31,158 bases of DNA from Dehalococcoidia bacterium UBA5748 (lineage in GTDB: Bacteria > Chloroflexota > Dehalococcoidia > Dehalococcoidales > UBA5627): positions 1 through 31,158 of the forward strand of contig DIFM01000020.1 of the NCBI GenBank assembly GCA_002419135.1. The letters are read 5' to 3'. Made by a program: the position numbers and the translations under genes. Within the stretch, counting starts at the first letter, position 1. Each line of letters starts with the position of its first letter. This document shows positions 8,198-16,010 of this stretch, piece after piece. Below the pieces are notes generated by a model. The model searched no databases and was not told the DNA's origin. It saw nothing but the letters and a program-made list of their open reading frames with translations.

Positions 8198-8645
8198 TGT
8201 CCACCTCTGTCACCGTACCGCCTGCCGCTTCTATTTTCGCTTTGGCAGCCGCTGAAAACTTATCAGCTTTAACGTTTAAGGATTGATTTAAATCACCGCG
8301 TGAAAGAATTTTCAGCGGTTTTTTGGTATTTTTTATAATACCCGCCTCAACTAATTTATCCGCCGTAATCTCGCTGCCGGACTCAAAACCATTAAGGCTG
8401 CCCAAGTTCACTAACTCATATTCAGTTTTAAAAATGTTGGTAAATCCGCGTTTACGCGGAAGGCGTTTGATTAAAGGCAGCTGTCCGCCTTCAAAACCCG
8501 GCCTTACCTTGTTATTTCCGGCACGCGATTTCTGCCCTTTGCAACCCCTGCCGGAATATGTACCATGCCCGCTGCCGTTTCCACGACCGACGCGCTTACG
8601 ATCTTTTTTTGAACCCGTTGCCGGTGATAATAATTCCTGCCTCAC
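8190..8645 (-). CDS. rplO: 50S ribosomal protein L15
   Basis: L15 binds 23S rRNA in a late assembly step. The N-terminal glycine/arginine-rich arm (KRVGRGNGSGHGTYSGRGCKGQKSR) and the FEGGQLPLIKRLPRKRGF block are characteristic. The compact C-terminal domain ends KAKIEAAGGTVTEVDNG. Length is 151 residues. It shares one base with rpmD upstream and overlaps secY by 8 bases. Confidence 0.97.
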   Translation of the reverse strand: MRQELLSPATGSKKDRKRVGRGNGSGHGTYSGRGCKGQKSRAGNNKVRPGFEGGQLPLIKRLPRKRGFTNIFKTEYELVNLGSLNGFESGSEITADKLVEAGIIKNTKKPLKILSRGDLNQSLNVKADKFSAAAKAKIEAAGGTVTEVDNG

Positions 8646-8827
8646 TAGTTTGCTTCCTCCACTTTAACCAGATGCCTTACTTTCTGAATCATTCCCCTGA
8701 TAGCATATGAGTCTTCAAGCACAACGCTCTGATTCAATCGTTTAAAACCCAGTGCAGTTAAAGTCCTCTTTTGGTCTTCGGCATAACCGATACCGCTTTT
8801 AACCAGTGTAATGCGTAACTTAGACAT
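8645..8827 (-). CDS. rpmD: 50S ribosomal protein L30
   Basis: L30 is a small large-subunit protein. The 60-residue product MSKLRITLVKSGIGYAEDQK... has the usual K.tLvrS-Ig...q..t...LGl layout, with LGFKRLNQSVV and a C-terminal VRHLVKVEE. I chose the ATG at 8827 because GGAGG stands 6 bases before it. An upstream in-frame TTG at 8833 is less likely. It overlaps the end of rpsE by 8 bases. Confidence 0.95.
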   Translation of the reverse strand: MSKLRITLVKSGIGYAEDQKRTLTALGFKRLNQSVVLEDSYAIRGMIQKVRHLVKVEEAN

Positions 8828-9362
8828 CCGCAACCTCCTCCGCCACTGCCGTATCGCTTACAATGCCTTTGCGTCGGGCAACTTGCACTTTGGGGTCCTT
8901 GAACTGGCTAAGCCCCAGAATAGTTGCTTTTGCCACGTTGGTTTTGTTGGCGCTCCCCAGAGATTTTGTCAGGATATCCTTAATTCCGACAGCCTCTACA
9001 ACTGCTCTGACGCTGCCGCCGGCGATAATACCGGTACCGGGAGACGCCGGCTTTAAGAGAACTTTCGCCGCTCCGTATTTAACAACTGTTTCGTAAGGAA
9101 TGGTAGTACCTGATAGTTGAACCTTTATCAGGCTCTTTTTGGCAACAGCGCCGGCTTTGTTGATGGCATCCGGGACTTCAGCTGATTTCCCGGTCCCGAT
9201 ACCTACATGACCGTTTCCGTCACCGGCTACCACAAGAGCACTGAAACTGAGACGTTTGCCGCCCTTGACAACCTTCGAAACCCGATTGAGGTAAATCAGT
9301 TTATCGTTTAACACCATTTCCGATGGGTCGATTCTATTTTTTATTACAAGCTTCTTGGTCAC
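8820..9362 (-). CDS. rpsE: 30S ribosomal protein S5
   Basis: S5 sits at the mRNA entry channel and contributes to decoding accuracy. The double-stranded-RNA-binding-like N-terminal domain has the signature VSKVVKGGKRLSFSALVVAGDGNGHVGIG. The C-terminal domain has PASPGTGIIAGGSVRAVVEAVGIKDILTKSLGSAN. Start is GTG at 9362. Length is 180 residues. It lies between rplR and rpmD as usual. Confidence 0.97.
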   Translation of the reverse strand: MTKKLVIKNRIDPSEMVLNDKLIYLNRVSKVVKGGKRLSFSALVVAGDGNGHVGIGTGKSAEVPDAINKAGAVAKKSLIKVQLSGTTIPYETVVKYGAAKVLLKPASPGTGIIAGGSVRAVVEAVGIKDILTKSLGSANKTNVAKATILGLSQFKDPKVQVARRKGIVSDTAVAEEVADV

Positions 9363-9377
9363 TGCTATTACCCTTCC

Positions 9378-9743
9378 TTAGAATTTTATTCCGCCCTTAC
9401 GAGCTCCATCAGCCAGAGTTTTAACTCTGCCGTGATATTTATATCCGCCACGGTCAAACACTACCTGTGTTATTCCGGCTTCCAAAGCCCGCTTTGCTAC
9501 TAAAAGACCGACCATTTCAGCCTGATCTGATTTTTTCTTTCCGTCCGTATCCTTGGCGATTTCAGGGTCGACAGTCGAAGCCGACACAAGTGTGCAACCC
9601 CTGGTATCATCGATAACCTGCGCATATATATTTTGCAGGCTGCGATATACACACAGGCGTGGTCTCTCGGCAGTTCCGCTTATTTTTGCACGAACTCTGG
9701 CATGCCTTTTATAACGTCCGGCTCTAGCTACATCTTTGCTCAC
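9378..9743 (-). CDS. rplR: 50S ribosomal protein L18
   Basis: L18 binds 5S rRNA and joins it to the 50S subunit. The 121-residue protein carries the R.R.kisGTAERPRLCVYRS start and the C-terminal VVFDRGGYKYHGRVKTLADGARKGGIKF motif. It starts with GTG at 9743, whose first base is also the last base of the rplF stop (TAGTG), an arrangement that suggests translational coupling. Confidence 0.97.
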   Translation of the reverse strand: MSKDVARAGRYKRHARVRAKISGTAERPRLCVYRSLQNIYAQVIDDTRGCTLVSASTVDPEIAKDTDGKKKSDQAEMVGLLVAKRALEAGITQVVFDRGGYKYHGRVKTLADGARKGGIKF

Positions 9744-10297
9744 TACTTCTTACCCCCTCCGGCTTTACCGGTCTTACCGGCTTTAAGACGTACAACTTCT
9801 CCGGCATATCTGACACCTTTACCCTTGTAATGATCCGGCGGATGCACCCTGCGTACCTCTGCAGCAAATTGTCCGACCTTCTCTTTGTCAATCCCCTGTA
9901 CTTTTACCTTGGTTTGCCCATCCAGCACAACGGATATACCATCGGGTAGATCAAATTCAACAGGATGTGAAAAACCGATGCGTAAAACCAGCTTTTGCCC
10001 CGACATCTCAGCACGGTAGCCGACACCCACGATTTCCAGATTTTTTTCAAAACCAACGCTGACGCCTTTTACCATGTTGTCAATCAAAGTCCTGGTCAAT
10101 CCATGCATAGCCCGATGCTTCCTGTCATCACTGGGACGGCTGACCGTAACAGTGCCTTCATCCATTCCAATCGTCATTTCGTCATTGAAACAACGTTCCA
10201 AAGCGCCCTTCGGACCGGTTACATTAACCTTATTATTCTCAATTTTTACCGCTACGCCCGCAGGCACAGCTATTGGCATTTTTCCTATCCTAGACAT
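9743..10297 (-). CDS. rplF: 50S ribosomal protein L6
   Basis: L6 lies near the factor-binding site of the 50S subunit. The 184-residue protein begins MSRIGKMPIAVPAGV and contains two tandem L6 folds. The second ends with the signature RRVHPPDHYKGKGVRYAGEVVRLKAGKTGKAG. It shares one base with rplR. Confidence 0.97.
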   Translation of the reverse strand: MSRIGKMPIAVPAGVAVKIENNKVNVTGPKGALERCFNDEMTIGMDEGTVTVSRPSDDRKHRAMHGLTRTLIDNMVKGVSVGFEKNLEIVGVGYRAEMSGQKLVLRIGFSHPVEFDLPDGISVVLDGQTKVKVQGIDKEKVGQFAAEVRRVHPPDHYKGKGVRYAGEVVRLKAGKTGKAGGGKK

Positions 10298-10321
10298 ATA
10301 TAATTGTACCTCAAGATTTCT

Positions 10322-10720
10322 TTACCAGACATAGCATAAAAGCTCGCCGCCGATTCCCTGGTGCCATGCTTTTTTGCCTGTCATAACGCCCTTTGATGTC
10401 GAAATTATGGAAATCCCTAATCCGCCGTAAACGCGGGGAATCTCACTATTCTGTACATAAACCCTCAAACCGGGCTTACTTATCCTCTTTAACCCTGAAA
10501 TCATCGGCTGGTTTTTTTCGGCATATTTCAGGACTATTTTTATCTGTCTTTGCGTACGGCCACCAACAACCTCATAATCAGCAATAAAACCCTCCTGTTT
10601 GAGGATTTTAGTTATATACAGCTTCATCCTTGAGGATGGTATAGGGACCGAATCATGCCGCGCCATCCCGGCGTTGCGTATTCGTGTTAACATATCTGCA
10701 ATTGGATCTGTGACAGCCAT
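10322..10720 (-). CDS. rpsH: 30S ribosomal protein S8
   Basis: S8 is a primary 16S rRNA binder and, in E. coli, the repressor of the spc operon. The 132-residue protein starts MAVTDPIADMLTRIRNAGMAR. It has the C-terminal signature GLGISIISTSKGVMTGKKAWHQGIGGELLCYVW. It follows rpsN by 37 bases and precedes rplF by 24. I did not find a clear S8-binding mimic in the nearby spacers. Confidence 0.97.
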   Translation of the reverse strand: MAVTDPIADMLTRIRNAGMARHDSVPIPSSRMKLYITKILKQEGFIADYEVVGGRTQRQIKIVLKYAEKNQPMISGLKRISKPGLRVYVQNSEIPRVYGGLGISIISTSKGVMTGKKAWHQGIGGELLCYVW

Positions 10721-10757
10721 CCCCTGTACTCCTTATTATTACATTTAACCAGTCTGT

Positions 10758-10943
10758 CTACCAGCTGGCTTTTTTTACTCCCGGAATCTGTCCGGCCAGG
10801 GCTAATTTTCTAAAACATATACGGCATATACCAAACTTTCTGATATATGCGCGCGGCCTGCCGCACAAACGACAGCGATGGTGTTCCTGTACCGCGAACT
10901 TGGGAGCGCGTTGTGATTTTGCAATTTTTGATTTCTTTGCCAC
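10758..10943 (-). CDS. rpsN: 30S ribosomal protein S14, type Z
   Basis: This short, 61-residue S14 carries a zinc site formed by Cys24, Cys27, Cys40 and Cys43 (CRLCGRPRAYIRKFGICRIC), followed by FRKLALAGQIPGVKKASW. That is the zinc-dependent form seen in Gram-positives and Chloroflexota, not the about 100-residue proteobacterial form. It lies directly after rplE with no spacer. Confidence 0.97.
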   Translation of the reverse strand: MAKKSKIAKSQRAPKFAVQEHHRCRLCGRPRAYIRKFGICRICFRKLALAGQIPGVKKASW

Positions 10944-11492
10944 TTATTCTTCCTCTTTCGTAAAAGGCATTCCGAGCATTTCCAAAAGCTGCCGGCCTTC
11001 TTCATCTGTTCTGGCCTTGGTAACAATCGTAATTTCCAAACCCCTTAATTTATCTACAGCCTCGAAACTGATCTCCGGGAAATAGGTCTGTTCTTTAAAT
11101 CCGAGTGTATAATTGCCAAAACCGTCGAAACCGTAGCGCGGCACACCGTTGAATTCCCTGATGCGCGGCAGTACGACATTCATAAGTTTATCGAGAAAGT
11201 GGTACATCCTTTCACCGCGCAGCGTTACCTTTAAGCCTATAGGCATCCCTGCCCTTAGTTTAAAAGCAGCAATAGACCTCTTGGAACGGGTAATCACCGG
11301 GTGCTGTCCGCAGATAGCTACCAGATCTCTCTCGGCAGCTTCCATCGCTTTGGCATTGGCAATGGCTTCACCCATACCGATGTTAATAACTACCTTTTCA
11401 AGACGCGGTACACGCAAAACATTGGCATATCCGTATCGTTCCATTAATCCGGGAACAACCTCATTTTTGTATTTCTCTTTCAAAACCGCCAT
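10944..11492 (-). CDS. rplE: 50S ribosomal protein L5
   Basis: L5 binds 5S rRNA and contacts P-site tRNA through the central protuberance. The 182-residue protein shows NVLRVPRLEKVVINIGMGEA, the ITRSKRSIAAFKLRAGMPIGLKVTLRGERMY block, and FDGFGNYTLGFKEQTYFPEI. It abuts rplX upstream and rpsN downstream. Confidence 0.97.
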   Translation of the reverse strand: MAVLKEKYKNEVVPGLMERYGYANVLRVPRLEKVVINIGMGEAIANAKAMEAAERDLVAICGQHPVITRSKRSIAAFKLRAGMPIGLKVTLRGERMYHFLDKLMNVVLPRIREFNGVPRYGFDGFGNYTLGFKEQTYFPEISFEAVDKLRGLEITIVTKARTDEEGRQLLEMLGMPFTKEEE

Positions 11493-11804
11493 TTAATCAA
11501 TCACCTCCTGGCAAGATTTACAGTAACGTACCTTCTTGCCATCCTCCAGCTCTTTATAACCAATGCGTACCGGTTTATGACATTTTCCGCAAAGCAGCAT
11601 GACATTTGATATATTGACAGCCTCTTCCCGTTCAATAATGCCCGCTTGTCTTGCCTGACCGGTCGGACGGGTATGTCTTTTTATGAAGTTTATGCCTTCT
11701 ACAATAATGCGATTTTTCTTGGGAAAGACAAGTCTGACCTTTCCCTTCTTTCCCCTGTCTTTTCCGGCAATCACCAGAACAGTATCATTTTTCCTGATAT
11801 TCAT
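11493..11804 (-). CDS. rplX: 50S ribosomal protein L24 with CxxC pairs
   Basis: L24 is an assembly initiator near the tunnel exit. The KOW motif is at residues 6-35 (DTVLVIAGKDRGKKGKVRLVFPKKNRIIVEG). The C-terminal part carries two CxxC pairs, Cys72/Cys75 and Cys95/Cys98, which could bind zinc; many L24 proteins lack them. Length is 103 residues. It lies between rplN and rplE as usual. Confidence 0.96.
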   Translation of the reverse strand: MNIRKNDTVLVIAGKDRGKKGKVRLVFPKKNRIIVEGINFIKRHTRPTGQARQAGIIEREEAVNISNVMLLCGKCHKPVRIGYKELEDGKKVRYCKSCQEVID

Positions 11805-11820
11805 TTTTACTAATAACTCC

Positions 11821-12189
11821 CTACAATACCTCTGGTGCCAGCGAGATAATCTTGGTAAAATTCTTATCTCTCAGTTCCCGGGCAACCGGGCCGAAGATTC
11901 TGGTCCCTTTGGGATTACTTTCATCAGCAAGTATAACTGCCGCATTTTCATCAAATTTTATATACGAACCATCCGGACGCCTGTAAGGACATGCACAGCG
12001 TACAATAACCGCCTTCACAACTTCCCCCGCTTTTACCTGGGCTTCGGGGATGGATTTTTTTACCGCCGCAACGATTACATCGCCCACTACGGCGTACTTC
12101 CTTCCCGTGCCGCCCGGCACATTGATGCACATCAATTGTCTGGCACCGGTATTATCTGCAACTTTAAGTCTGGTATAGGTTTGAATCAT
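11821..12189 (-). CDS. rplN: 50S ribosomal protein L14
   Basis: L14 lies at the subunit interface. The 122-residue protein is of standard length, beginning MIQTYTRLKVADNTGARQLM. It contains GDVIVAAVKKSIPEAQVKAGEVVKAVIVR and the ending GPVARELRDKNFTKIISLAPEVL. Confidence 0.97.
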   Translation of the reverse strand: MIQTYTRLKVADNTGARQLMCINVPGGTGRKYAVVGDVIVAAVKKSIPEAQVKAGEVVKAVIVRCACPYRRPDGSYIKFDENAAVILADESNPKGTRIFGPVARELRDKNFTKIISLAPEVL

Positions 12190-12204
12190 CTGAGTATATC
12201 CCTT

Positions 12205-12486
12205 TTAGATTATTTCTTGAGGTTTAACCTCAGCCACTTCTTTTCTGGTTATTATTTCCGACACCCTCCATCTCTTTTCCTTGGAAAGAGGACGTGTCTC
12301 GATTATCTTTACTTTATCGCCAAGTTTGCATGTATTAGTTTCGTCGTGAGCTTTATACTTAACAACTTTCTTTAATGTCTTACCGTATAACGGGTGCCGC
12401 TTTAAAGTTTCAATCGCAACAACCGCCGTCTTATCCATCTTAATACCTACTACATGTCCGATTCTGACTTTATTATTAGTTTCCAT
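12205..12486 (-). CDS. rpsQ: 30S ribosomal protein S17
   Basis: S17 is an OB-fold protein that binds 16S rRNA early in assembly. It contains GHVVGIKMDKTAVVAIETLKRHPLYGKTLK and the signature LGDKVKIIETRPLSKEKRWRVSEII. Length is 93 residues. It lies between rpmC and rplN. Confidence 0.97.
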   Translation of the reverse strand: METNNKVRIGHVVGIKMDKTAVVAIETLKRHPLYGKTLKKVVKYKAHDETNTCKLGDKVKIIETRPLSKEKRWRVSEIITRKEVAEVKPQEII

Positions 12487-12495
12487 AGCTCTTTC

Positions 12496-12693
12496 CTACC
12501 TTATCCCCAGTTCTCTTTCACGTATAATTGTTTTCAACAGAGCGATCTCTTTTTTTGCCCTGGGGGGCTCACGATGATTCTTCAACTGCTTGGTGGCAGC
12601 TTGAAAACGCAGGTTAAAGAACTCCTTATAAGCCTCATCCAGCTTCTTTTTTAATTCCTCGTCCCCGAGAGCTCGTAATTCTTTAACTTTCAA
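12496..12693 (-). CDS. rpmC: 50S ribosomal protein L29
   Basis: L29 is a two-helix protein at the tunnel exit, part of the docking site for trigger factor and SRP. The 65-residue protein starts MKVKELRALGDEELKKKLDEAYKEFFNLRFQ and has the conserved KKEIALLKTIIRERELG end. Its ATG overlaps the end of rplP by 11 bases. Confidence 0.97.
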   Translation of the reverse strand: MKVKELRALGDEELKKKLDEAYKEFFNLRFQAATKQLKNHREPPRAKKEIALLKTIIRERELGIR

Positions 12694-13147
12694 CTTGATC
12701 TAACTCCTTTTGTTCCGAGCCTCCGGCAGCTTCGGTTCCACTGTCTTTAACCAGGAACTTGGTATGTACAGGCAGTTTATGAGCCGCAAGACGCATCGCT
12801 TCCTTGGCTATATCTTCCGGAACACCGCCAAGCTCGAATAATATTCTACCGGGCTTTACTATAGCTACCCAATGGTCGGGTGAACCCTTACCGCCTCCCT
12901 GTCTGGTTTCAGCCGGTTTGGCAGTAACGGGATGGTCCGGGAAAATCCTTATCCATACCTTGCCGCCACGGCGGATAAATCGAACCATGGCACGCCTGGC
13001 AGCTTCAATCTGTCTGGCAGTTATCCACGCCGGCTCGACTGTCTGTAATGCAAATTCTCCAAATGTGATTGTCGCCCCGGCATTGGCTCTGCCGCGACGG
13101 TGTCCTTTATGACTTTTTCGGTATTTTACCCGCTTAGGTTGTAACAT
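12683..13147 (-). CDS. rplP: 50S ribosomal protein L16
   Basis: L16 organises the A-site region of the 50S subunit. The 154-residue protein begins MLQPKRVKYRKSHKGHRRGRA and contains ITARQIEAARRAMVRFIRRGGKVWIRIFPDHPVTAKPAETR plus GKGSPDHWVAIVKPG. A short Glu/Gln/Ser-rich tail of about 15 residues goes beyond the common length. Confidence 0.97.
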   Translation of the reverse strand: MLQPKRVKYRKSHKGHRRGRANAGATITFGEFALQTVEPAWITARQIEAARRAMVRFIRRGGKVWIRIFPDHPVTAKPAETRQGGGKGSPDHWVAIVKPGRILFELGGVPEDIAKEAMRLAAHKLPVHTKFLVKDSGTEAAGGSEQKELDQVES

Positions 13148-13178
13148 TGGTCTCCCCTCTAACTATCAAAATCGGAGG

Positions 13179-14225
13179 CTAAGCCTCGTCACTTGCATCC
13201 TTTTTCTTGGCTCTTGTCTTTACAGGCTTTTCGCCGGTTTCTTCAGTTTTATCAGCTTCCTTCTTTTTCTTTACCGGTTTTTCGTCAGTATCTTTAGTTA
13301 CCGCTTCTTTCTTTGCCGGTTTTTCAGTTTTTTCCGCGGATGCCTCTTCCGTGGTTTTACTTTCTTTCTTCTTCTTCGGTTTTTCCGCTTTTTCGGTGTC
13401 CTCTACTGTAGCTTTTTCGGTCTCTGTTTCTTCTGCTTCATCTATTTCGTCAACAGCTTTTGCTTTTTCCGCTCTTTTTGCCTTTGGCTTTTTAGCAGTT
13501 TCTTCTGCCTCAACCACCTCGGAAGCTTCACTCTTTTCCTCTATTTCAGGTTCGTCAATTACATTAAAGGACGATTCATCCATCACATTACTTGAAATTT
13601 CAGGGAGAATATCTCCTCTGTATATCCATACTTTGATGCCTATTCGCCCCATAGTCGTATGTGCTTCGGTAATACCATAATCAACATCCGCTCTTAAGGT
13701 ATGCAGAGGAACCCTGCCCTGATGCATCATCTGACTGCGGGCAATTTCGGCGCCTGCAAGCCTGCCGGAGCATTTGATTTTAATTCCGAGAGCACCGGCT
13801 TGCAAGGTACGGAAGATAGACTGCTTCATAGCCCTGCGATAAGCAATACGGCGCTCAATCTGTTCAGCTATAGAACGGGCTACTAAATAAGCATCCAGCT
13901 CGGGCTGTCTGATTTCCTGTATATTAAGTTGTATTTTCTTGTCTATAAGCGCTTCAAGGAATCGCCTGACTTCATCTACTCTCTGTCCGCCGCGGCCGAT
14001 AACAATACCCGGACGTGCCGTATATATAGTTACCGCTACTTTGCTCGCCTGACGCTCTATCTCCACCAGCGAAACGCCGGCTTCGGCATACTTTTCCCGC
14101 ACAGCCTGGCGAATTTTAACATCTTCCTGTAGGAAATCCGCATAGTGTTTATCGGCATACCATTTTGCCTGCCAATCACGAGTGGTACCAATTCTAAACC
14201 CGTATGGATGAACCTTACGTCCCAT
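13179..14225 (-). CDS. rpsC: 30S ribosomal protein S3 with long charged tail
   Basis: S3 guards the mRNA entry tunnel of the 30S subunit. Residues 1 to about 208 are a normal S3: N-terminal block MGRKVHPYGFRIGTTRDW, KH domain with GXXG at VIGRGGQ (76-81), and the C-terminal domain ending GRIGIKVWIYRGDILPE. About 137 further residues (212-348) are very rich in Lys, Glu, Ala and Thr, with repeated KK, EE and EKP(A/V)KK clusters and almost no hydrophobic residues, so probably disordered. Total 348 residues versus about 210-240 in most bacteria. The start shares one base with the rplV stop (TAATG). Confidence 0.96.
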   Translation of the reverse strand: MGRKVHPYGFRIGTTRDWQAKWYADKHYADFLQEDVKIRQAVREKYAEAGVSLVEIERQASKVAVTIYTARPGIVIGRGGQRVDEVRRFLEALIDKKIQLNIQEIRQPELDAYLVARSIAEQIERRIAYRRAMKQSIFRTLQAGALGIKIKCSGRLAGAEIARSQMMHQGRVPLHTLRADVDYGITEAHTTMGRIGIKVWIYRGDILPEISSNVMDESSFNVIDEPEIEEKSEASEVVEAEETAKKPKAKRAEKAKAVDEIDEAEETETEKATVEDTEKAEKPKKKKESKTTEEASAEKTEKPAKKEAVTKDTDEKPVKKKKEADKTEETGEKPVKTRAKKKDASDEA

Positions 14226-14563
14226 TAAGCCTCCTGCTCCGCAACAATAACGGTAATATGGCTAGACCTTCTCTTATAACGAGCTGCTCTTCCTCTAGCC
14301 GACGGACGAAACCTTCGCATACTCTGCGCTTCGTCCGCGTAGATACTTACGACCTTTAATTCCGCAGGGTCCAGGTGATAATTATTCTCGGCATTGGCCG
14401 CTGCCGATTTCACAACCTTAGCCACTGCCTTTGCCTGCGGCGTGGGTGCGAACCTCAGTACGTTAAGGGCATCCTCAACCTTCTTTCCGCGCACCATATC
14501 GATAAGCAGCCTCACTTTACGAGGCGACAATCCTGTATTTCTGGATACTGCTTTAATTCTCAT
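14225..14563 (-). CDS. rplV: 50S ribosomal protein L22
   Basis: L22 lines the peptide exit tunnel with a long beta-hairpin. The 112-residue protein shows the N-terminal NTGLSPRKVRLLIDMVRGK and KSAAANAENNYHLDPAELKV. The hairpin tip QSMRRFRPSARGRAARYKRRSSHITVIV is the region where macrolide-resistance changes occur in other bacteria, and it looks ordinary here. Confidence 0.97.
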   Translation of the reverse strand: MRIKAVSRNTGLSPRKVRLLIDMVRGKKVEDALNVLRFAPTPQAKAVAKVVKSAAANAENNYHLDPAELKVVSIYADEAQSMRRFRPSARGRAARYKRRSSHITVIVAEQEA

Positions 14564-14593
14564 ATTAAAACCCTGTCTATAACCTTAAATAAT

Positions 14594-14875
14594 TTATTTT
14601 TTCCCGGCTTTATCTGCTTTTGATACATGACCCCGGAAAGTTCGCGTAGGAGCAAATTCTCCCAGTTTGTGCCCGACCATGTTTTCCGTCACAAAGATAG
14701 GCACGTGTCTTCTTCCGTCATGTACCCCTATGTTCAATCCCACCATCTCAGGTAGTATTGTCGACTCTCGAGCCCATGTTTTTATCAGTACTTTTTGTTT
14801 TGAGGCATTTGCCGCTTCAACCTTCTTCATCAGTTTGGCATTAACTGCAGGCCCCTTTTTTATTGATCTAGACAT
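14594..14875 (-). CDS. rpsS: 30S ribosomal protein S19
   Basis: S19 forms a complex with S13 in the 30S head. The 93-residue protein begins MSRSIKKGPAVNAKLMKKV and has the signature HDGRRHVPIFVTENMVGHKLGEFAPTRTFRGH. It lies 5 bases after rplB. Confidence 0.97.
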   Translation of the reverse strand: MSRSIKKGPAVNAKLMKKVEAANASKQKVLIKTWARESTILPEMVGLNIGVHDGRRHVPIFVTENMVGHKLGEFAPTRTFRGHVSKADKAGKK

Positions 14876-14880
14876 ATTAC

Positions 14881-15708
14881 TTATTTACCTCGACGTTTAA
14901 CAATCATCTTATCAGAAGATTTTGCTTTCCTGGTTTTATAACCCAGAGCCGGCTTGCCCCAGGGAGTCTTTGGACCGGGCATACCGATGGGAGAACGGCC
15001 TTCGCCACCACCGTGCGGATGGTCGCGCGGAGTCATTGCAGACCCCCTTACAGTCGGGCGCCAACCCATAAGGCGTTTTCTGCCGGCTTTACCCAGCTTG
15101 ATATTCTGATGGTCGATGTTTCCCACCTGACCGATAGTTGCAATGCAATCACTGCTCACGCGGCGCATTTCACCGGAAGGCAAGCGCAATAAGGTGTAAT
15201 CATCCTCTTTTGCCATAAGCTGTGCGGCTGCTCCGGCGCTGCGAACCATTTTTGCACCGCCGCCCGCAATCATTTCAATATTGTGAATCATAGTGCCACC
15301 CGGCATCAACCTGAGCGGCATAGCATTCCCCGGTTTGAATTCAGCTCCTTCACCGGTGTTAATAACATCATTAACCCCCAGGCCTATCGGAGATAAAATA
15401 TAACGCTTCTCTCCATCCGCATAGAATATAAGCGCCAGATAAGCGGAACGGCCCGGATCATATTCAATAGCTGCTACTCTGCCCGGAACACCGACTTTAT
15501 CACGCTTGAAATCGACGATTCGGATGCGGCGCTTTGCACCGCCGCCGCGATGTCTGACGGTTAATTTTCCCTGGTTATTTCTGCCTCCGCTCTTCTTTAC
15601 GGACATCACTAACGATTTCTCGGGCTTGCTCTTGGTTATTTCTTCAAAGCTAGCTCCGGTCATATTGCGTCTGCCCGGGGAAGTCGGATTATATGATTTA
15701 AGTGCCAC
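14881..15708 (-). CDS. rplB: 50S ribosomal protein L2
   Basis: L2 is required for subunit association and peptidyl-transferase centre assembly. The 275-residue protein carries the RNA-binding region GGRNNQGKLTVRHRGGGAKRRIR. The near-invariant C-terminal motif PRDHPHGGGEGRSPIG includes the functionally important histidine. It ends GYKTRKAKSSDKMIVKRRGK. Confidence 0.97.
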   Translation of the reverse strand: MALKSYNPTSPGRRNMTGASFEEITKSKPEKSLVMSVKKSGGRNNQGKLTVRHRGGGAKRRIRIVDFKRDKVGVPGRVAAIEYDPGRSAYLALIFYADGEKRYILSPIGLGVNDVINTGEGAEFKPGNAMPLRLMPGGTMIHNIEMIAGGGAKMVRSAGAAAQLMAKEDDYTLLRLPSGEMRRVSSDCIATIGQVGNIDHQNIKLGKAGRKRLMGWRPTVRGSAMTPRDHPHGGGEGRSPIGMPGPKTPWGKPALGYKTRKAKSSDKMIVKRRGK

Positions 15709-15723
15709 TTTTATATAATCTCC

Positions 15724-16008
15724 TTAAACACCTTCGAATAATTCTATCTTGTCACCGGGTTGAAGAGTAACAATAGCCTTTTTCCAACCGGATACCGCTA
15801 CCGTACGGTTGCCCATTCTTCTCTTTCTTCCGGATATTCTTATAATGTTAACCGATAACACCTTAACCTTGAAAGCCGCCTCAACAGCCTGCTTAATCTG
15901 CGGTTTCGTTGCTTTATCGGCAACTTTAAAGACATACTTTCCCTCAGCCTGTAATATGGTACCTTTTTCCGTTATAGACGGCTCACGTAATACTTCGTAT
16001 AAATGCAT
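15724..16008 (-). CDS. rplW: 50S ribosomal protein L23
   Basis: L23 lies at the tunnel exit and binds trigger factor and SRP. The 94-residue protein MHLYEVLREPSITEKGT... includes KYVFKVADKATKPQIKQAVEAAFKVKVLSVNI and GRKRRMGNRTVAVSGWKKAIVTL. I placed the start at ATG 16008, two bases after the rplD stop. An ATG at 16032 would put the GGAGG ribosome-binding sequence inside the gene. Confidence 0.95.
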   Translation of the reverse strand: MHLYEVLREPSITEKGTILQAEGKYVFKVADKATKPQIKQAVEAAFKVKVLSVNIIRISGRKRRMGNRTVAVSGWKKAIVTLQPGDKIELFEGV

Positions 16009-16010
16009 AT

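Noticed and set aside
11683..12375. 230-residue plus-strand frame opposite rplX-rpsQ
   Set aside because: It runs antisense to three well-supported ribosomal genes, has no ribosome-binding site and no recognisable domain.
13207..13680. 157-residue Ser/Phe-rich plus-strand frame opposite rpsC
   Set aside because: It is the antisense shadow of the Lys/Glu-rich S3 tail; Lys and Glu codons read backwards as Phe, Leu and Ser.
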